This document shows, piece by piece, positions 49,784 through 59,709 of a DNA stretch of 62,148 nt (positions within the stretch are counted from its first letter, which is position 1; every line of letters begins with the position of its first letter). The notes below the pieces were generated by a model. The model worked only from the letters and a program-made list of their open reading frames with translations. It searched no databases and was not told the origin of the DNA. The stretch lies in assembly GCA_002015125.1 (NCBI GenBank), contig MUYB01000015.1:1-62148 (forward strand). Direction: 5' to 3'. This stretch comes from [Haemophilus] felis (GTDB lineage Bacteria > Pseudomonadota > Gammaproteobacteria > Enterobacterales > Pasteurellaceae). The position numbers and the translations under genes are program-made.

Positions 49784-52087
49784 ATGAAACGTTCAAAACT
49801 TTCTCTTGCCATTTTATTGGCTTTTCCTGCATTAGCGATGGCAAAAACGCCTGTAAGTCTTGATGAAATTGAAGTGGTTGCGTTGCGTGATAGTAGCCAA
49901 TTTGCCCAACTTAGTCATAATACTGTGAATGTCGGTAAAAATAGATTGCAACAATTGCAAGCCACCAGCACCGCAGATGCGTTGAAAAATATTGCTGGTG
50001 TGGATATTGAGGGAGGTTCTCGTGCTGTTGCTCAAAAACCGACAATTCGTGGTTTAAGTGGTCAGCGTGTAGTACAAGTTATTGATGGCGTAAGACAAAA
50101 CTTTTATCTCGGACATCGTGGTTCTTATTTCTTACCACTTTCTTTAACCCAAGAAGTTGAAGTGGTTAAAGGGCCGTCAAGTTCTCTTTGGGGAAGCGGT
50201 GCTTTAGGTGGCGTGGTAGCAATGCGTACACCTAATGCCTTAGATTTATTGAAAAATAACGATAAGTTTGGGGTGAAAGTTCGTCAAGGTTATCAATCGG
50301 CTAATAATTTATCTGAAAGCGAAGTTTCTGTTTTTGGTGCGAATGATAAATTCGATGCGTTAGTTGCAGGATTTTATAATAAATCCAATAACTTGCGTTT
50401 AGGTGATGGGCAAAAACTACCGCATAGTGGCTCAACGCAAAAAGGCGGTTTAATTAAATTCGGTTGGCAAATCAATGATGAACATCGTGTAGAGCTTTCT
50501 CACCGTGTTGGGTTAATTGAGTTTGTGGCACCAGGCAATAATGAAGCAATTAATGAATTAACTACACAAGATATTCTTGCAGAAATCGGTAAATTCCACT
50601 CTCAAGGGCGTTCACGTGGAAATGGACCTAGCGCACCAAACGGCACTGTATCTTCTCCTACATCTCATACTGCAGCAGGCGCTAGCGCCTCTTCATCAGC
50701 TCAACCACACTCAGTGCCAACAAATGCGGCAACTCGACCTGTAGCCGGAGGGCAGCCAAATCCGTTCTCCTCTTTCTATGAAGGCATTATGAAAAAATTT
50801 GGTACATCTAGCTACTTATCAGAACAAAAAATTAACGATCAAAGTACCGTGCTTAATTACTACTTAAATCCTGAAAATAATCCTTACTTAAACACGCAGT
50901 TTACTTTATTCAGAAACCACACTGTAGAAAAAGAAAAACGCGTAAAAAGCGGTTTACAGGATAAAACTCAGTTAAGTAGTTTAGGCTTCTCTTTACGTAA
51001 TAGCTCTGACTTTGGAAAAGTTTACCTAACCTACGGTGTAGATTATGTGAAAGATAGCGCTAAGAACGTGCGCGGAACAAACGATAACGCAAATGAAGGG
51101 AAATATCGCCCTGCCTCTTACAGTGCCACAGCAGAAACAGCAGGGGGTTATCTATTAGCACATTTTGCTTTTCTAAATGAAAGACTCGTATTTTCACCAA
51201 GTGTACGTTACGATCAATATCAAACTAAAAGCCAAGGTACAGCCTATAAGAGCAATCATCTCTCTCCATCAGCTAGCTTAACTTGGAAAGCAACAGATTA
51301 CTTAGAATTCAATGCTCGCTACAATGAAGCTTTCCGAGCACCATCAATGCAAGAACGTTTCACAAGTGGATCACATTTTGGTTTTCAAGGACCAAGTATG
51401 GGGCGAAATGGTGTGGCAGGAACAGGTGCTTCGCCAACAGATACTGTTAATACCTTCAAAATTAACCCAAACTTAAAACCTGAAACAGCGAAAAACAAAG
51501 AAATTAGTGCGACTTTTAAGGTGAATAATTTGATGACAGCACAAGATCAATTACGCTTAAATGCCACCTATTTCCAAAATGACATTAAACAATTTATCCA
51601 ATTGCAAATTTTCAAGGCTCAAGCATCAGATTCCATTCCGAATGTTTCGCAATATCAAAATGTAGTAAATGCTCGCCTAAATGGTTTAGAGTTATCCGCT
51701 CATTATCAAACAGAACGCTTACAGCTTAACGCCATTTATGCTCAAACTCGAGGGCAAGATAAAAGTAGCAAAGAAGCCTTGCAAGGCATTGCAGCAGATA
51801 AACTGGGTTTTGGTATAAATTATGAATTGGTGAAAGATAAGTTTAACCTCGGGGCAAACATAACGCACTACGGTACACAAAAACGCATTCCAAAAGGTTT
51901 TGAACACTACAAGGGTTACACATTAACCAATTTACACGCAACCTATGCACCACTAAAAGGCGAATGGGAAAACTTACGTATTGATTTTGCTATTGAGAAT
52001 CTGTTTGATAAAAAATATCAACCTGCATTCAGCTTAATGCAAGGTTCAGGCAGAAATGTGAAATTAAGTGTAGGTTATACTTTCTAA
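49784..52087 (+). CDS. hxuC: HxuC-like TonB-dependent haem receptor
   Basis: 767 residues. Signal peptide at about 1-20 (AMAK). A TonB-box-like stretch DEIEVVA follows, then the plug (AQKPTIRGLSGQRVVQVIDGVRQNF, EVVKGPSSSLWGSGALGGVVAMRTPNAL). The 22-strand barrel has the FRAPSMQERF motif and ends FSLMQGSGRNVKLSVGYTF with a terminal Phe. The plug and early barrel resemble HxuC, which takes haem into the periplasm. A Ser/Pro/Ala-rich, low-complexity insert (about residues 270-328) looks like an exposed barrel loop. It faces away from hxuBA, unlike the single hxuCBA operon described for H. influenzae. The frame is intact and no repeat tract interrupts it. Confidence 0.88.
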   Translation: MKRSKLSLAILLAFPALAMAKTPVSLDEIEVVALRDSSQFAQLSHNTVNVGKNRLQQLQATSTADALKNIAGVDIEGGSRAVAQKPTIRGLSGQRVVQVIDGVRQNFYLGHRGSYFLPLSLTQEVEVVKGPSSSLWGSGALGGVVAMRTPNALDLLKNNDKFGVKVRQGYQSANNLSESEVSVFGANDKFDALVAGFYNKSNNLRLGDGQKLPHSGSTQKGGLIKFGWQINDEHRVELSHRVGLIEFVAPGNNEAINELTTQDILAEIGKFHSQGRSRGNGPSAPNGTVSSPTSHTAAGASASSSAQPHSVPTNAATRPVAGGQPNPFSSFYEGIMKKFGTSSYLSEQKINDQSTVLNYYLNPENNPYLNTQFTLFRNHTVEKEKRVKSGLQDKTQLSSLGFSLRNSSDFGKVYLTYGVDYVKDSAKNVRGTNDNANEGKYRPASYSATAETAGGYLLAHFAFLNERLVFSPSVRYDQYQTKSQGTAYKSNHLSPSASLTWKATDYLEFNARYNEAFRAPSMQERFTSGSHFGFQGPSMGRNGVAGTGASPTDTVNTFKINPNLKPETAKNKEISATFKVNNLMTAQDQLRLNATYFQNDIKQFIQLQIFKAQASDSIPNVSQYQNVVNARLNGLELSAHYQTERLQLNAIYAQTRGQDKSSKEALQGIAADKLGFGINYELVKDKFNLGANITHYGTQKRIPKGFEHYKGYTLTNLHATYAPLKGEWENLRIDFAIENLFDKKYQPAFSLMQGSGRNVKLSVGYTF

Positions 52088-52107
52088 TTTCTTATTTTTT
52101 GCAAAAG

Positions 52108-52143
52108 GTGTAATGGACAAAATGTGATTTTTGTTCATTACAC
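52108..52143. terminator. Bidirectional terminator between hxuC and the ispH remnant
   Basis: GTGTAATG...ACAAAA pairs with TTTTTGT...CATTACAC (outer stem 52108-52115 with 52136-52143). It lies between two converging genes. Confidence 0.78.
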
Positions 52144-52164
52144 TCCTCATGGCACTCGTAGAAA

Positions 52165-53052
52165 TTAATAAACTTCTTTAATTCTGAGTTCTTTAGGCAC
52201 TTCAAATACCGTGTTTTCTTCACAACCTTGCAGTTCTTCAACGCTAGTTATACCTAATTCTTGTAAGCGTTTTACTACCGACTGAACCAAAACTTCAGGA
52301 GCAGAGGCACCAGCAGTGATGCCAATAGTTTCTATATTGTCTAACCAACGAGGATCAATATCCTCTGCATCATCAATTAATTTAGAGGGTACGCCCATTC
52401 GAGAGGCGAGTTCCGCTAAACGATTTGAGTTAGAAGAGTTTTTTGAACCGACCACGATAACCAAATCCGATTGTTTAGCCAATTCACGTACCGCTTGTTG
52501 ACGGTTGGTTGTGGCATAACAAATATCATTTTTGCGAGGTCCTTGAATAGCAGGGTATTTTTCTTTTAACGCTTCGATCATCTCTGCCGTATCATCAATA
52601 GAAAGGGTAGTTTGCGTCATAAAAGTTAAGTCATCATTTTGTTTTAAACCTAACTTAGCAATATCCTCCACGCTTTCGATTAAAAAAATACCCCCTTCAG
52701 GGTTATCATATTGCCCCATTGTCCCTTCTACTTCTGGATGACCTTGGTGTCCGATTAAAATTGCCTTTGTTCCTTTCCGACTCGCTCGTGCCACTTGCAT
52801 GTGTACTTTAGTTACTAAAGGGCAAGTTGCATCAAATACTTTTAAGTTGCGTTTTTGCGCCTCTTGTCGTACCGCTTGCGACACTCCGTGAGCAGAAAAA
52901 ATCACGATTGAGCCATTTGGCACTTCATCTAATTCCTCTACAAAAATAGCGCCACGTTCACGCAAACCATTGACTCCAAAGCGATTATGTAGCACCTCGT
53001 GGCGGACATAAATGGGCGATCCGTGAATTTCTAGTGCCGATTCCACAATGCT
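52165..53052 (-). pseudogene. ispH: ispH (4-hydroxy-3-methylbut-2-enyl diphosphate reductase) lacking its 5' end
   Basis: The frame reads [27 protein letters not shown] and continues to a normal C-terminus. The enzyme makes IPP and DMAPP in the last step of the MEP pathway and needs three cysteines for its iron-sulphur cluster. Two are present ([12 protein letters not shown] and [12 protein letters not shown]). About 19 N-terminal residues that should hold the first one (the PRGFCAGVDRAI motif) are missing. At 53053 the frame meets a TAA and the sequence becomes mglC. A GTG at 53046 is the only start. The product should not be functional, so another copy is expected elsewhere if the assembly is right. 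Confidence 0.87.
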
Positions 53053-53613
53053 TTACTTGTGACACAAGGCACGGACTTATCTGCATGTCGTCAAGTGGGG
53101 TTAGCTGCGGTAGTCTCTGCAACCTTATTGCAAGCAATGGACAATATGAGCCGCGTATTCCCAAATCTTGGAGAGATTCCAATTCCTGTGGTCATTCTCG
53201 TGGTTTGTACGATTGGTGCGTTAATTGGTTTAGTGAATGGTTTGGTCATTGCTTATTTAAATGTAACGCCATTCATTGCCACAATGGGAACGATGATCAT
53301 CATTTATGGCGTAAACTCCCTGTACTACGATGCAGTGGGCGGCTCACCAATTGCAGGTTTCAATGAAACTTTCTCCGAATTTGCACAAGGATTTTTCAAA
53401 TTTGGGTCATTTCGTTTGTCTTACATTACGATTTATGCTGCCATTGCGACTTTCTTAGTATGGGTGCTATGGAATAAAACTCGTTTTGGTAAAAATATTT
53501 TTGCTATCGGTGGTAACCCAGAAGCTGCGCGCGTATCTGGCGTGAATGTTTCACGCAATCTTGTGATCATCTATATGATTGCGGGGATGTTCTATGGTTT
53601 CGGTGGCATGTTA
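53053..53613 (+). pseudogene. Truncated mglC copy (5' and 3' ends missing)
   Basis: Encodes the middle of MglC, from LLVTQGTDLSACRQVGL to IAGMFYGFGGML, about 187 of 336 residues. It is a near copy of 43845-44405 in the same orientation. Long runs are identical while other patches carry clusters of silent changes (for example around 53305-53345 and 53490-53600). A frame from a GTG at 53059 runs past the homology into 25 unrelated codons to 53688. It is joined directly to the broken ispH at the left and to a hairpin at the right. Confidence 0.92.
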
Positions 53614-53645
53614 AGAGCCAAGTGTTTACAACTTGGTTCTTTTCT
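53613..53645 (+). terminator. Hairpin just after the mglC fragment
   Basis: AAGAGCCAAGT can pair with ACTTGGTTCTT (one G-U pair) around a short loop, followed by T-rich sequence. It begins exactly where homology to mglC ends, so it marks the right junction of the duplication. Confidence 0.6.
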
Positions 53646-53691
53646 TTTACAGCTAATATGTGGAATTATTGAAGCACATTCCCATTAGGCA

Positions 53692-53738
53692 TAAAAAATC
53701 TGCACCTAATCTATTCTTCTAAATATTTAGGTGCAGAT
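53692..53738 (-). terminator. Terminator of pgm
   Basis: A 12-bp perfect stem: ATCTGCACCTAA (53698-53709) with TTAGGTGCAGAT (53727-53738). On the minus strand a T6 tract follows. It lies 40 bp after the pgm stop. Confidence 0.85.
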
Positions 53739-53777
53739 AATTACAAATAAAATGCTAATTTAATGCAGAGAATGAAA

Positions 53778-55433
53778 TTAGCAATCCTGTTTACCGTAGA
53801 TATCCTGACGCAAAATCGCGCGTACGCTTTCATCGAAGTGTGTTAACACCTTATCTGCATCTTGTGGATCTTTACCTTTCGCATCAAGGTAGAACTTGAT
53901 TTTCGGCTCAGTACCAGATGGACGAACAATTAAGCGGCTACCATTTTCAAGCACGGATACCAAAATATCGCTTTGACGATCTGTTTTAGTGTGGTCAATA
54001 AATTGCGTGACTTTAACACCGCCGATCTCTGTTAATGGATGTTCGCGAAGTGCAGTCATTAATTTACCAATGGCGGATAAATCATCCACGCGAATAGAAA
54101 TTTGTCCGCTCACATAAGCACCAAATTCTTGGGTAAATTCTTTTGCATAATCTGCCAAAGTTTTACCTTGTTTTTTCAAGTTACGCACTAGATCAAGGAA
54201 GGCAATCGCCGCAGAAATACCGTCTTTATCGCGCACTTTATCAGGGTCAACCAAATAACCTAGCGCTTCCTCAAAGCCGAATAATAAGCCTTGCACTTTA
54301 CCGATATATTTGAAGCCTGTTAAGGTTTCTTCTGATTGGAAACCATATTTTTTCGCAATTTCTGCTAGCGCAGGTGAAGAAACCAAGGAGCACGCTAACA
54401 CCCCAATTTGACCTTGTGCATGATATTGTTTCGCTAAATGCCAGCCCAAGAAGCAACCTACCACATTACCATGCAACGCTTTCCAATTGCCTTGTTCATC
54501 TGGTAGCGCCACCGCTAAACGGTCAGCATCAGGGTCGTTGGCGATAATAAATTCCGCATTTTTCTCTTTGGCTAATTTAATCGCAATATCCAAGGCACCT
54601 TTTTCTTCTGGGTTCGGGAAGTTCACTGTTGGGAAATTGCCGTCAGGCCAAACTTGAGATGCAACAACACAAGGTTGTGGTAAACCAGCTTTTTCTAAGG
54701 TTTTACTTAACACTTCATAGCCCACACCATGCATTGCAGTGTAAACATAGTTAATATCCACTTGTGGTTCTCTCACAATAGAGGCAGTTTTTTCCACATA
54801 GCCATTTACCACTTCATCGTCCAATACCACATAATCATCGCTACGCGGTAAATCCTTAATTGAACCAGCTGCCACTTTATCAATCAATTTAGCAATATCT
54901 TGATCCGCTGGTGACACAATTTGTCCACCGCCATTGGCTTTACCCAAATACACTTTATAACCATTATCTTCAGGCGGGTTATGACTTGCAGTAACCATCA
55001 CGCCAGCAGTGGTATCAAAATATTTAATCGCATAAGCAAGCACTGGCGTTGGTAATTTTCTCGGTAACAAATAAGCTTTAATACCAGCGGCAGCCATAAT
55101 TTCAGCAGTATCGCGCGCAAATACATCTGAATTTTTACGACCGTCGTAACCAATCACAATGGACGGGGTTTTGTCATATTCTTTTAAATATAACGCCAAA
55201 CCGCCTGCTGCCTGAGCAACCAATACACGGTTCATTCCCATTGGACCTGCTTGCAAGCGACCACGCAAACCTGCCGTACCAAATTGCAAGCGCCCATCAA
55301 AACGGCTCGCTAACTCAGCTTGCGCTTTGGCATCGCCTGCTTCCGCAGTCTTAATTAATTGCTCTAATTCCGCATAAGTTTGTGGATCAGGATCCTGCGC
55401 TAACCAATTTTTTGCTTGTGTAAAAAGTGTCAT
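53778..55433 (-). CDS. pgmB: Phosphohexomutase (phosphoglucomutase/phosphomannomutase family)
   Basis: 551 residues of the alpha-D-phosphohexomutase superfamily, larger PGM2-like type. Motifs in order: FGTAGLRGRLQAGPMGMNRV, the catalytic phosphoserine loop TASHNPPEDNGYKVY, the metal loop NDPDADRLAV, the sugar loop GFEEALGYL, and the phosphate-binding RPSGTEPKIKFY. It probably interconverts glucose-1- and glucose-6-phosphate, linking the gal pathway to UDP-glucose and LPS sugars. The sugar preference cannot be read from sequence. The gene symbol follows H. influenzae LPS usage and is less certain than the family. Confidence 0.9.
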   Translation of the reverse strand: MTLFTQAKNWLAQDPDPQTYAELEQLIKTAEAGDAKAQAELASRFDGRLQFGTAGLRGRLQAGPMGMNRVLVAQAAGGLALYLKEYDKTPSIVIGYDGRKNSDVFARDTAEIMAAAGIKAYLLPRKLPTPVLAYAIKYFDTTAGVMVTASHNPPEDNGYKVYLGKANGGGQIVSPADQDIAKLIDKVAAGSIKDLPRSDDYVVLDDEVVNGYVEKTASIVREPQVDINYVYTAMHGVGYEVLSKTLEKAGLPQPCVVASQVWPDGNFPTVNFPNPEEKGALDIAIKLAKEKNAEFIIANDPDADRLAVALPDEQGNWKALHGNVVGCFLGWHLAKQYHAQGQIGVLACSLVSSPALAEIAKKYGFQSEETLTGFKYIGKVQGLLFGFEEALGYLVDPDKVRDKDGISAAIAFLDLVRNLKKQGKTLADYAKEFTQEFGAYVSGQISIRVDDLSAIGKLMTALREHPLTEIGGVKVTQFIDHTKTDRQSDILVSVLENGSRLIVRPSGTEPKIKFYLDAKGKDPQDADKVLTHFDESVRAILRQDIYGKQDC

Positions 55434-55715
55434 AAATTCCTCCGACGATTATAGAAATTAGCTAAGTAAAATTAGCGCTAGCCTATACGAAAATCTATTT
55501 AATGAAAACAAGCAAACTTAATTTTTAAGACATAGATCACAACTAAACGATTGCTTATTTCTAAAGTAAAAAATTTGTGCTTTTATTGGTAAGGTCCGCG
55601 TTAGAAAACGCAGACCGGATTGAGGGTTAGCCGCGGGTAAAAAGGCCAGATTGCAGAGGTTATCTTGTGATTTATCTCTCAAGAAATATACACTCGAGGA
55701 TTAGATACTACATAA

Positions 55716-57470
55716 TTAGTCTATTTTTAAATGCTGACCATGGTGAGTTAACAGGGTTGAACGATGCCCCACACTAATTAATGTCATCGTCGGTAATGTT
55801 TCTCTTAACAAACAATACATAGCATCTTCTAACCCTTCATCCATGCTCGCAGTTGCTTCATCTAAAAAAGCCACTTTGGGTTTATGCAACAATAATCGTG
55901 CAAAAGCTAAACGTTGCTGTTCGCCGAGAGAAAGCACTCTTGTCCAGTCATTTTCACTCATTAGTTGATCACATAAATGTCCTAACTGCACTTGTTTTAA
56001 TAAGTGTTGAATATGTTCTAAATTTATATTCATCGGCGTTACCGCAGGATAATAAATAGCGTCAAGTAGACTACCTTGAGGCAAATAAGGCTTTTGTGAT
56101 AAAAACAGACTTTCTTGAGGGCAATAAATAGTACCAGTGGCATAGTTCCATAATCCCGCAATAGTTCGTAATAATGTGGTTTTACCTGAGCCAGATGCAC
56201 CTTGAATTAATAAAGATGAACCTAAAGGCAAATGCAAGCTAAGGTTATCTATCAATGTGCTTCCATCAGGACGGTAAATAGATAAATTATCTAATTGCAC
56301 ATTTTGTTCACTATGTTGAATATGAATATTATGTTTTTGATGAACTTGTTCTGTAGCGAGATAAAAACCAGTTAAACGATCTAAAACAGCACGATATGCA
56401 GTAAAGTTATCGTAGGAATTACGGAAAAAAGATAATGATGACTGAACTCGGCCAAAAGCATTAGTAGTTTGCATCAAATCCCCTAAGGTAATTTGTGAGC
56501 TAAAGTAACGAGTTACTTGGATTAATAATGGAAATACCACGGAAATTTGCGAAATAATCAGGTTAAAGCCTGAAAGTTTTAAGGTGCGGTGAATAATTTT
56601 CCAAATGTTATCAATTACGCTGTTAAATTGTTTGGAGAGGTGAAATTTTTCCATTTTCTCACCGCGATAAAAAGCAATGCTTTCTGCATACTCTTTTAAA
56701 CGAATTAATGAGTAGCGGTAATTTGCGTTTAAACGCTCGTTGTCAAAATTTAATTTAATTAATGGTCGTCCAATTTTGAAGGCAAAAATACTACTAATTA
56801 ATACATAAATGAATACAAGGAAAACCATTGCATGAGGAATGGTAATGTTGCCTATTTGCATTGGTCCAGATAAATCCCAAAGAATAAGTGTAAACGCAAA
56901 AATAGAAACCACAGAAGAAATTAATCCTGTAGCGAAATCAAGAGAACTTGAGGCATAAGACTGAATATCTTGCTGAATTCGTTGATCGGGGTTATCTAAC
57001 TGTGCTGTTAAAAATTGAGTTTTGTAATAAGCTTGGTTTTGGGTCCATTTACTGAGCATATCTTCATTTAACCAAGTGCGCCAATGCACAAGTAATTTTT
57101 GGCTTAAGTAATAAGTCAGTAGAGCATTCAAAATGGATACGGTTGCAATAGCGCCGAATACCCACATTTGAAGCCAAAAGGCGCTAGCATTCATTTCTTG
57201 CAAAGCTTTATACATAGCGTTGTACCAATTGGAAACAAGAATATCCACACGCACAGAGAGCAAATTGAGAAAAACAACGAGATGAAATCCAATCAATGGG
57301 TAAAGATGTTGTTTAGGGTTAAAATAATTTTTCGCCAATAACCAAAATTGTTGTCCCCATTTTGTCCATTTCGCCACTATGTAAATCAAAAATGCAAACA
57401 ACACTGAGGCTAGCGCAAAAGTTTTTAACAACCACAACAAAGAAGTGAGTAATTCTTGCTGCCAATTCAT
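55716..57470 (-). CDS. SbmA/YddA-type ABC transporter, fused permease and ATPase
   Basis: 584 residues from the ATG at 57470, preceded by GGATAAT. A frame open to 57503 adds 11 residues without a spaced ribosome site. The N-terminal part has about six membrane segments of the SbmA/BacA-like family (LWDLSGPMQIG, GRPLIKLNFDNERLNANYRYSLIRLKEYAESIAFYRGE). The ATPase domain has GASGSGKTTLLR (Walker A), LSLGEQQRLAFARLL (signature) and VAFLDEAT (Walker B). Substrate unknown; relatives carry peptides or vitamin-B12-like compounds. A weak 10-bp hairpin at 55593-55616, in the 282-bp gap after it, has no T tract. Confidence 0.88.
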   Translation of the reverse strand: MNWQQELLTSLLWLLKTFALASVLFAFLIYIVAKWTKWGQQFWLLAKNYFNPKQHLYPLIGFHLVVFLNLLSVRVDILVSNWYNAMYKALQEMNASAFWLQMWVFGAIATVSILNALLTYYLSQKLLVHWRTWLNEDMLSKWTQNQAYYKTQFLTAQLDNPDQRIQQDIQSYASSSLDFATGLISSVVSIFAFTLILWDLSGPMQIGNITIPHAMVFLVFIYVLISSIFAFKIGRPLIKLNFDNERLNANYRYSLIRLKEYAESIAFYRGEKMEKFHLSKQFNSVIDNIWKIIHRTLKLSGFNLIISQISVVFPLLIQVTRYFSSQITLGDLMQTTNAFGRVQSSLSFFRNSYDNFTAYRAVLDRLTGFYLATEQVHQKHNIHIQHSEQNVQLDNLSIYRPDGSTLIDNLSLHLPLGSSLLIQGASGSGKTTLLRTIAGLWNYATGTIYCPQESLFLSQKPYLPQGSLLDAIYYPAVTPMNINLEHIQHLLKQVQLGHLCDQLMSENDWTRVLSLGEQQRLAFARLLLHKPKVAFLDEATASMDEGLEDAMYCLLRETLPTMTLISVGHRSTLLTHHGQHLKID

Positions 57471-57624
57471 AAAATTATCCTGATAAATAAAAATCATGAG
57501 CATTCTTCAAAATTTTTAGAAACTACGCAACAAAAATATGATATTTGATCAAAGTTTTGAAATAAAAACTTGTTATAATTCACACGGTTATTTTTTTGTT
57601 TAAAATTTGAAGTAGAGGTAAACA

Positions 57625-59286
57625 ATGAGTGATATTGCAATCACAATAAGTCTTCTTGCTCTTGTTGCTGTCGTGGGGTTATGGATAGGACATTGGAAGA
57701 TTAGGGGGGTTGGATTAGGCATCGGAGGCGTGTTGTTCGGAGGAATTATCGTTGCCCATTTTACTAACCAATACGGCTTAAAATTAGATCCCCACACAAT
57801 GCATTTTATCCAAGAATTTGGATTAATTTTGTTTGTTTACACCATTGGTATTCAAGTAGGTCCAGGATTTTTCTCCTCTTTGCGTGAATCTGGTTTGAAA
57901 CTAAATGGTTTTGCCGCACTTATTGTGCTATTGGGCGCGCTTACAGTTATCCTCTTACATAAATTTGCAGATGTTCCATTGGATATTGTATTGGGAATTT
58001 ATTCTGGTGCAGTAACCAATACACCTTCTTTAGGTGCAGGCCAGCAAATTTTATCTGAATTAGGGTTGAGCCAAACTACTTCTATTATGGGTATGGCCTA
58101 TGCAATGGCGTATCCTTTCGGGATTTGTGGCATCTTATTAGTTATGTGGCTAGTTCGCTTATTTTTCCGAATTAAAGTGGATGCTGAGGCGAGTAATTTC
58201 CAAAAAACCAGCGGTCAAGATAAAGAAAGTTTATCTTCAATGAGCGTTAAAGTAACCAATCCTAATTTAAATGGGTTGCGTTTAGTTGATGTTCCCGGCT
58301 TTGATTCTAAAAAAGATGTGGTTTGTTCTCGTTTAAAACGAGATGATCAAGTGAGTGTTCCACAAGCGGAAACCATTATTTTACAAGGCGATATTTTACA
58401 TTTAGTGGGTGAAATTTCTCAGCTGCGTAAAATGAAGTTGGTTATTGGTGAAGAAATTGATGTGCCACTTTCTAGCTTTACTGGTGATTTACGTTCTGAA
58501 CGCATTGTTGTAACTAACGAAAAAGTACTCGGTAAAAAAATTAAAGCACTTGGTATCCACCAAAAATATGGTGTCGTGATTTCTCGTCTTAATCGCGCAG
58601 GTATTGAACTTGTACCGACTGCGAATACCACTTTGCAATTTGGTGACGTGTTACACATTGTAGGACGCAGTGATGTTTTAAATAATGCTGCGGCGGTACT
58701 GGGAAATGTGCAACAAAAACTACAACAAGTCCAAATGCTTCCTGTATTTATCGGTATCGGTTTAGGGGTGTTATTAGGCTCAATTCCATTCCATATTCCT
58801 GGATTCCCTGTTCCATTAAAACTAGGTTTAGCTGGTGGTCCATTAGTAGTTGCGTTAATCCTTGCTCGTATAGGTAGCGTCGGTAAGTTGTATTGGTTTA
58901 TGCCACCAAGTGCGAACCTCGCATTGCGCGAAATTGGAATTGTACTGTTCTTAGCGGTTGTAGGCTTAAAATCTGGCGGTAGCTTTGTTGATACATTGGT
59001 AAATGGTAATGGCCTTGAATGGATTATGTATGGCGCAATCATTACCTTTATTCCGCTAATAATTGTCGGCGTATTAGCAAGATTATATGGCCAAATGAAT
59101 TACCTTACATTATGCGGATTACTAGCTGGTTCAATGACCGATCCTCCAGCATTAGCGTTTGCTAACGCAATAAAAGAAGATAGCGGTGCTCCAGCCTTAT
59201 CTTATGCGACAGTTTATCCATTAGTGATGTTCCTACGGATAATCTCACCGCAATTACTTGCTATATTACTATGGAGCTTCTTGTAA
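57625..59286 (+). CDS. AspT/YidE-family putative transporter with two RCK_C domains
   Basis: 553 residues. Two blocks of about five membrane segments (residues 1-190 and 370-553) repeat the same fold: [22 protein letters not shown] in the first matches [22 protein letters not shown] in the second. [16 protein letters not shown] matches [15 protein letters not shown] in the same way. Two TrkA_C (RCK_C) domains lie between, as in YidE and YbjL. The Asp/Ala exchanger AspT belongs to the family, but the substrate here is unknown. It has its own promoter region, divergent from the ABC transporter. Confidence 0.9.
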   Translation: MSDIAITISLLALVAVVGLWIGHWKIRGVGLGIGGVLFGGIIVAHFTNQYGLKLDPHTMHFIQEFGLILFVYTIGIQVGPGFFSSLRESGLKLNGFAALIVLLGALTVILLHKFADVPLDIVLGIYSGAVTNTPSLGAGQQILSELGLSQTTSIMGMAYAMAYPFGICGILLVMWLVRLFFRIKVDAEASNFQKTSGQDKESLSSMSVKVTNPNLNGLRLVDVPGFDSKKDVVCSRLKRDDQVSVPQAETIILQGDILHLVGEISQLRKMKLVIGEEIDVPLSSFTGDLRSERIVVTNEKVLGKKIKALGIHQKYGVVISRLNRAGIELVPTANTTLQFGDVLHIVGRSDVLNNAAAVLGNVQQKLQQVQMLPVFIGIGLGVLLGSIPFHIPGFPVPLKLGLAGGPLVVALILARIGSVGKLYWFMPPSANLALREIGIVLFLAVVGLKSGGSFVDTLVNGNGLEWIMYGAIITFIPLIIVGVLARLYGQMNYLTLCGLLAGSMTDPPALAFANAIKEDSGAPALSYATVYPLVMFLRIISPQLLAILLWSFL

Positions 59287-59709
59287 TTCTTTTGTTTTTA
59301 AAAGTAAGCATCTAACTTAAATAAACTGATCTAAAAAATCAGCTCGCTATTTGAAGGACTGTGTTTAAGATTTATTGAACACAGTCCTTTAATTTTGCTC
59401 AAATCATGAATTTTCTTAAATAACGCAAACAGAAAAGAAACTTCCTCAATCTCTACATAATCCATTTCAGATCGTGAAAATCTTGCCACCAATACCATCA
59501 CAGGAAAATTGAACAATACTCAAGAGAATTCTGTTTATTTTTGCTGGACACTTTGCTGAATTTCCGCTTCTTCCTGGAGTGTTCGAAATTGCATGCTATG
59601 TAGCATAATAGTAGTTTTTGCAAAAGTATTTTAATACTACAGGTCAGAAAAAAATGCTTCAAAATTTGGTAAAATGAAACTTTTGAGTAGTTTTTAGATA
59701 TGCTACTCC
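59287..59709. other. Gene-poor AT-rich gap with one terminator
   Basis: After a terminator at 59354-59389 this 423-bp stretch shows no gene I can support. A short minus-strand frame near 59595-59536 (MQFRTLQEEAEIQQSVQQK) and a 61-codon frame at 59331-59516 match nothing I recognise. They may be decayed coding sequence. Confidence 0.5.
59354..59393. terminator. Terminator after the AspT/YidE-type gene
   Basis: AAGGACTGTGTT pairs perfectly with AACACAGTCCTT around a 12-nt loop, followed by TAATTTT. It lies 67 bp after the gene's stop. Confidence 0.82.

Noticed and set aside
53059..53688. 209-codon permease gene
   Set aside because: It lacks both ends of MglC and finishes with unrelated codons, so it is a fragment, not a separate transporter.
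55593..55616. Hairpin in the pgm / ABC-transporter gap as a terminator or small RNA
   Set aside because: The stem has a mismatch and no T tract on either strand, and no promoter is evident.
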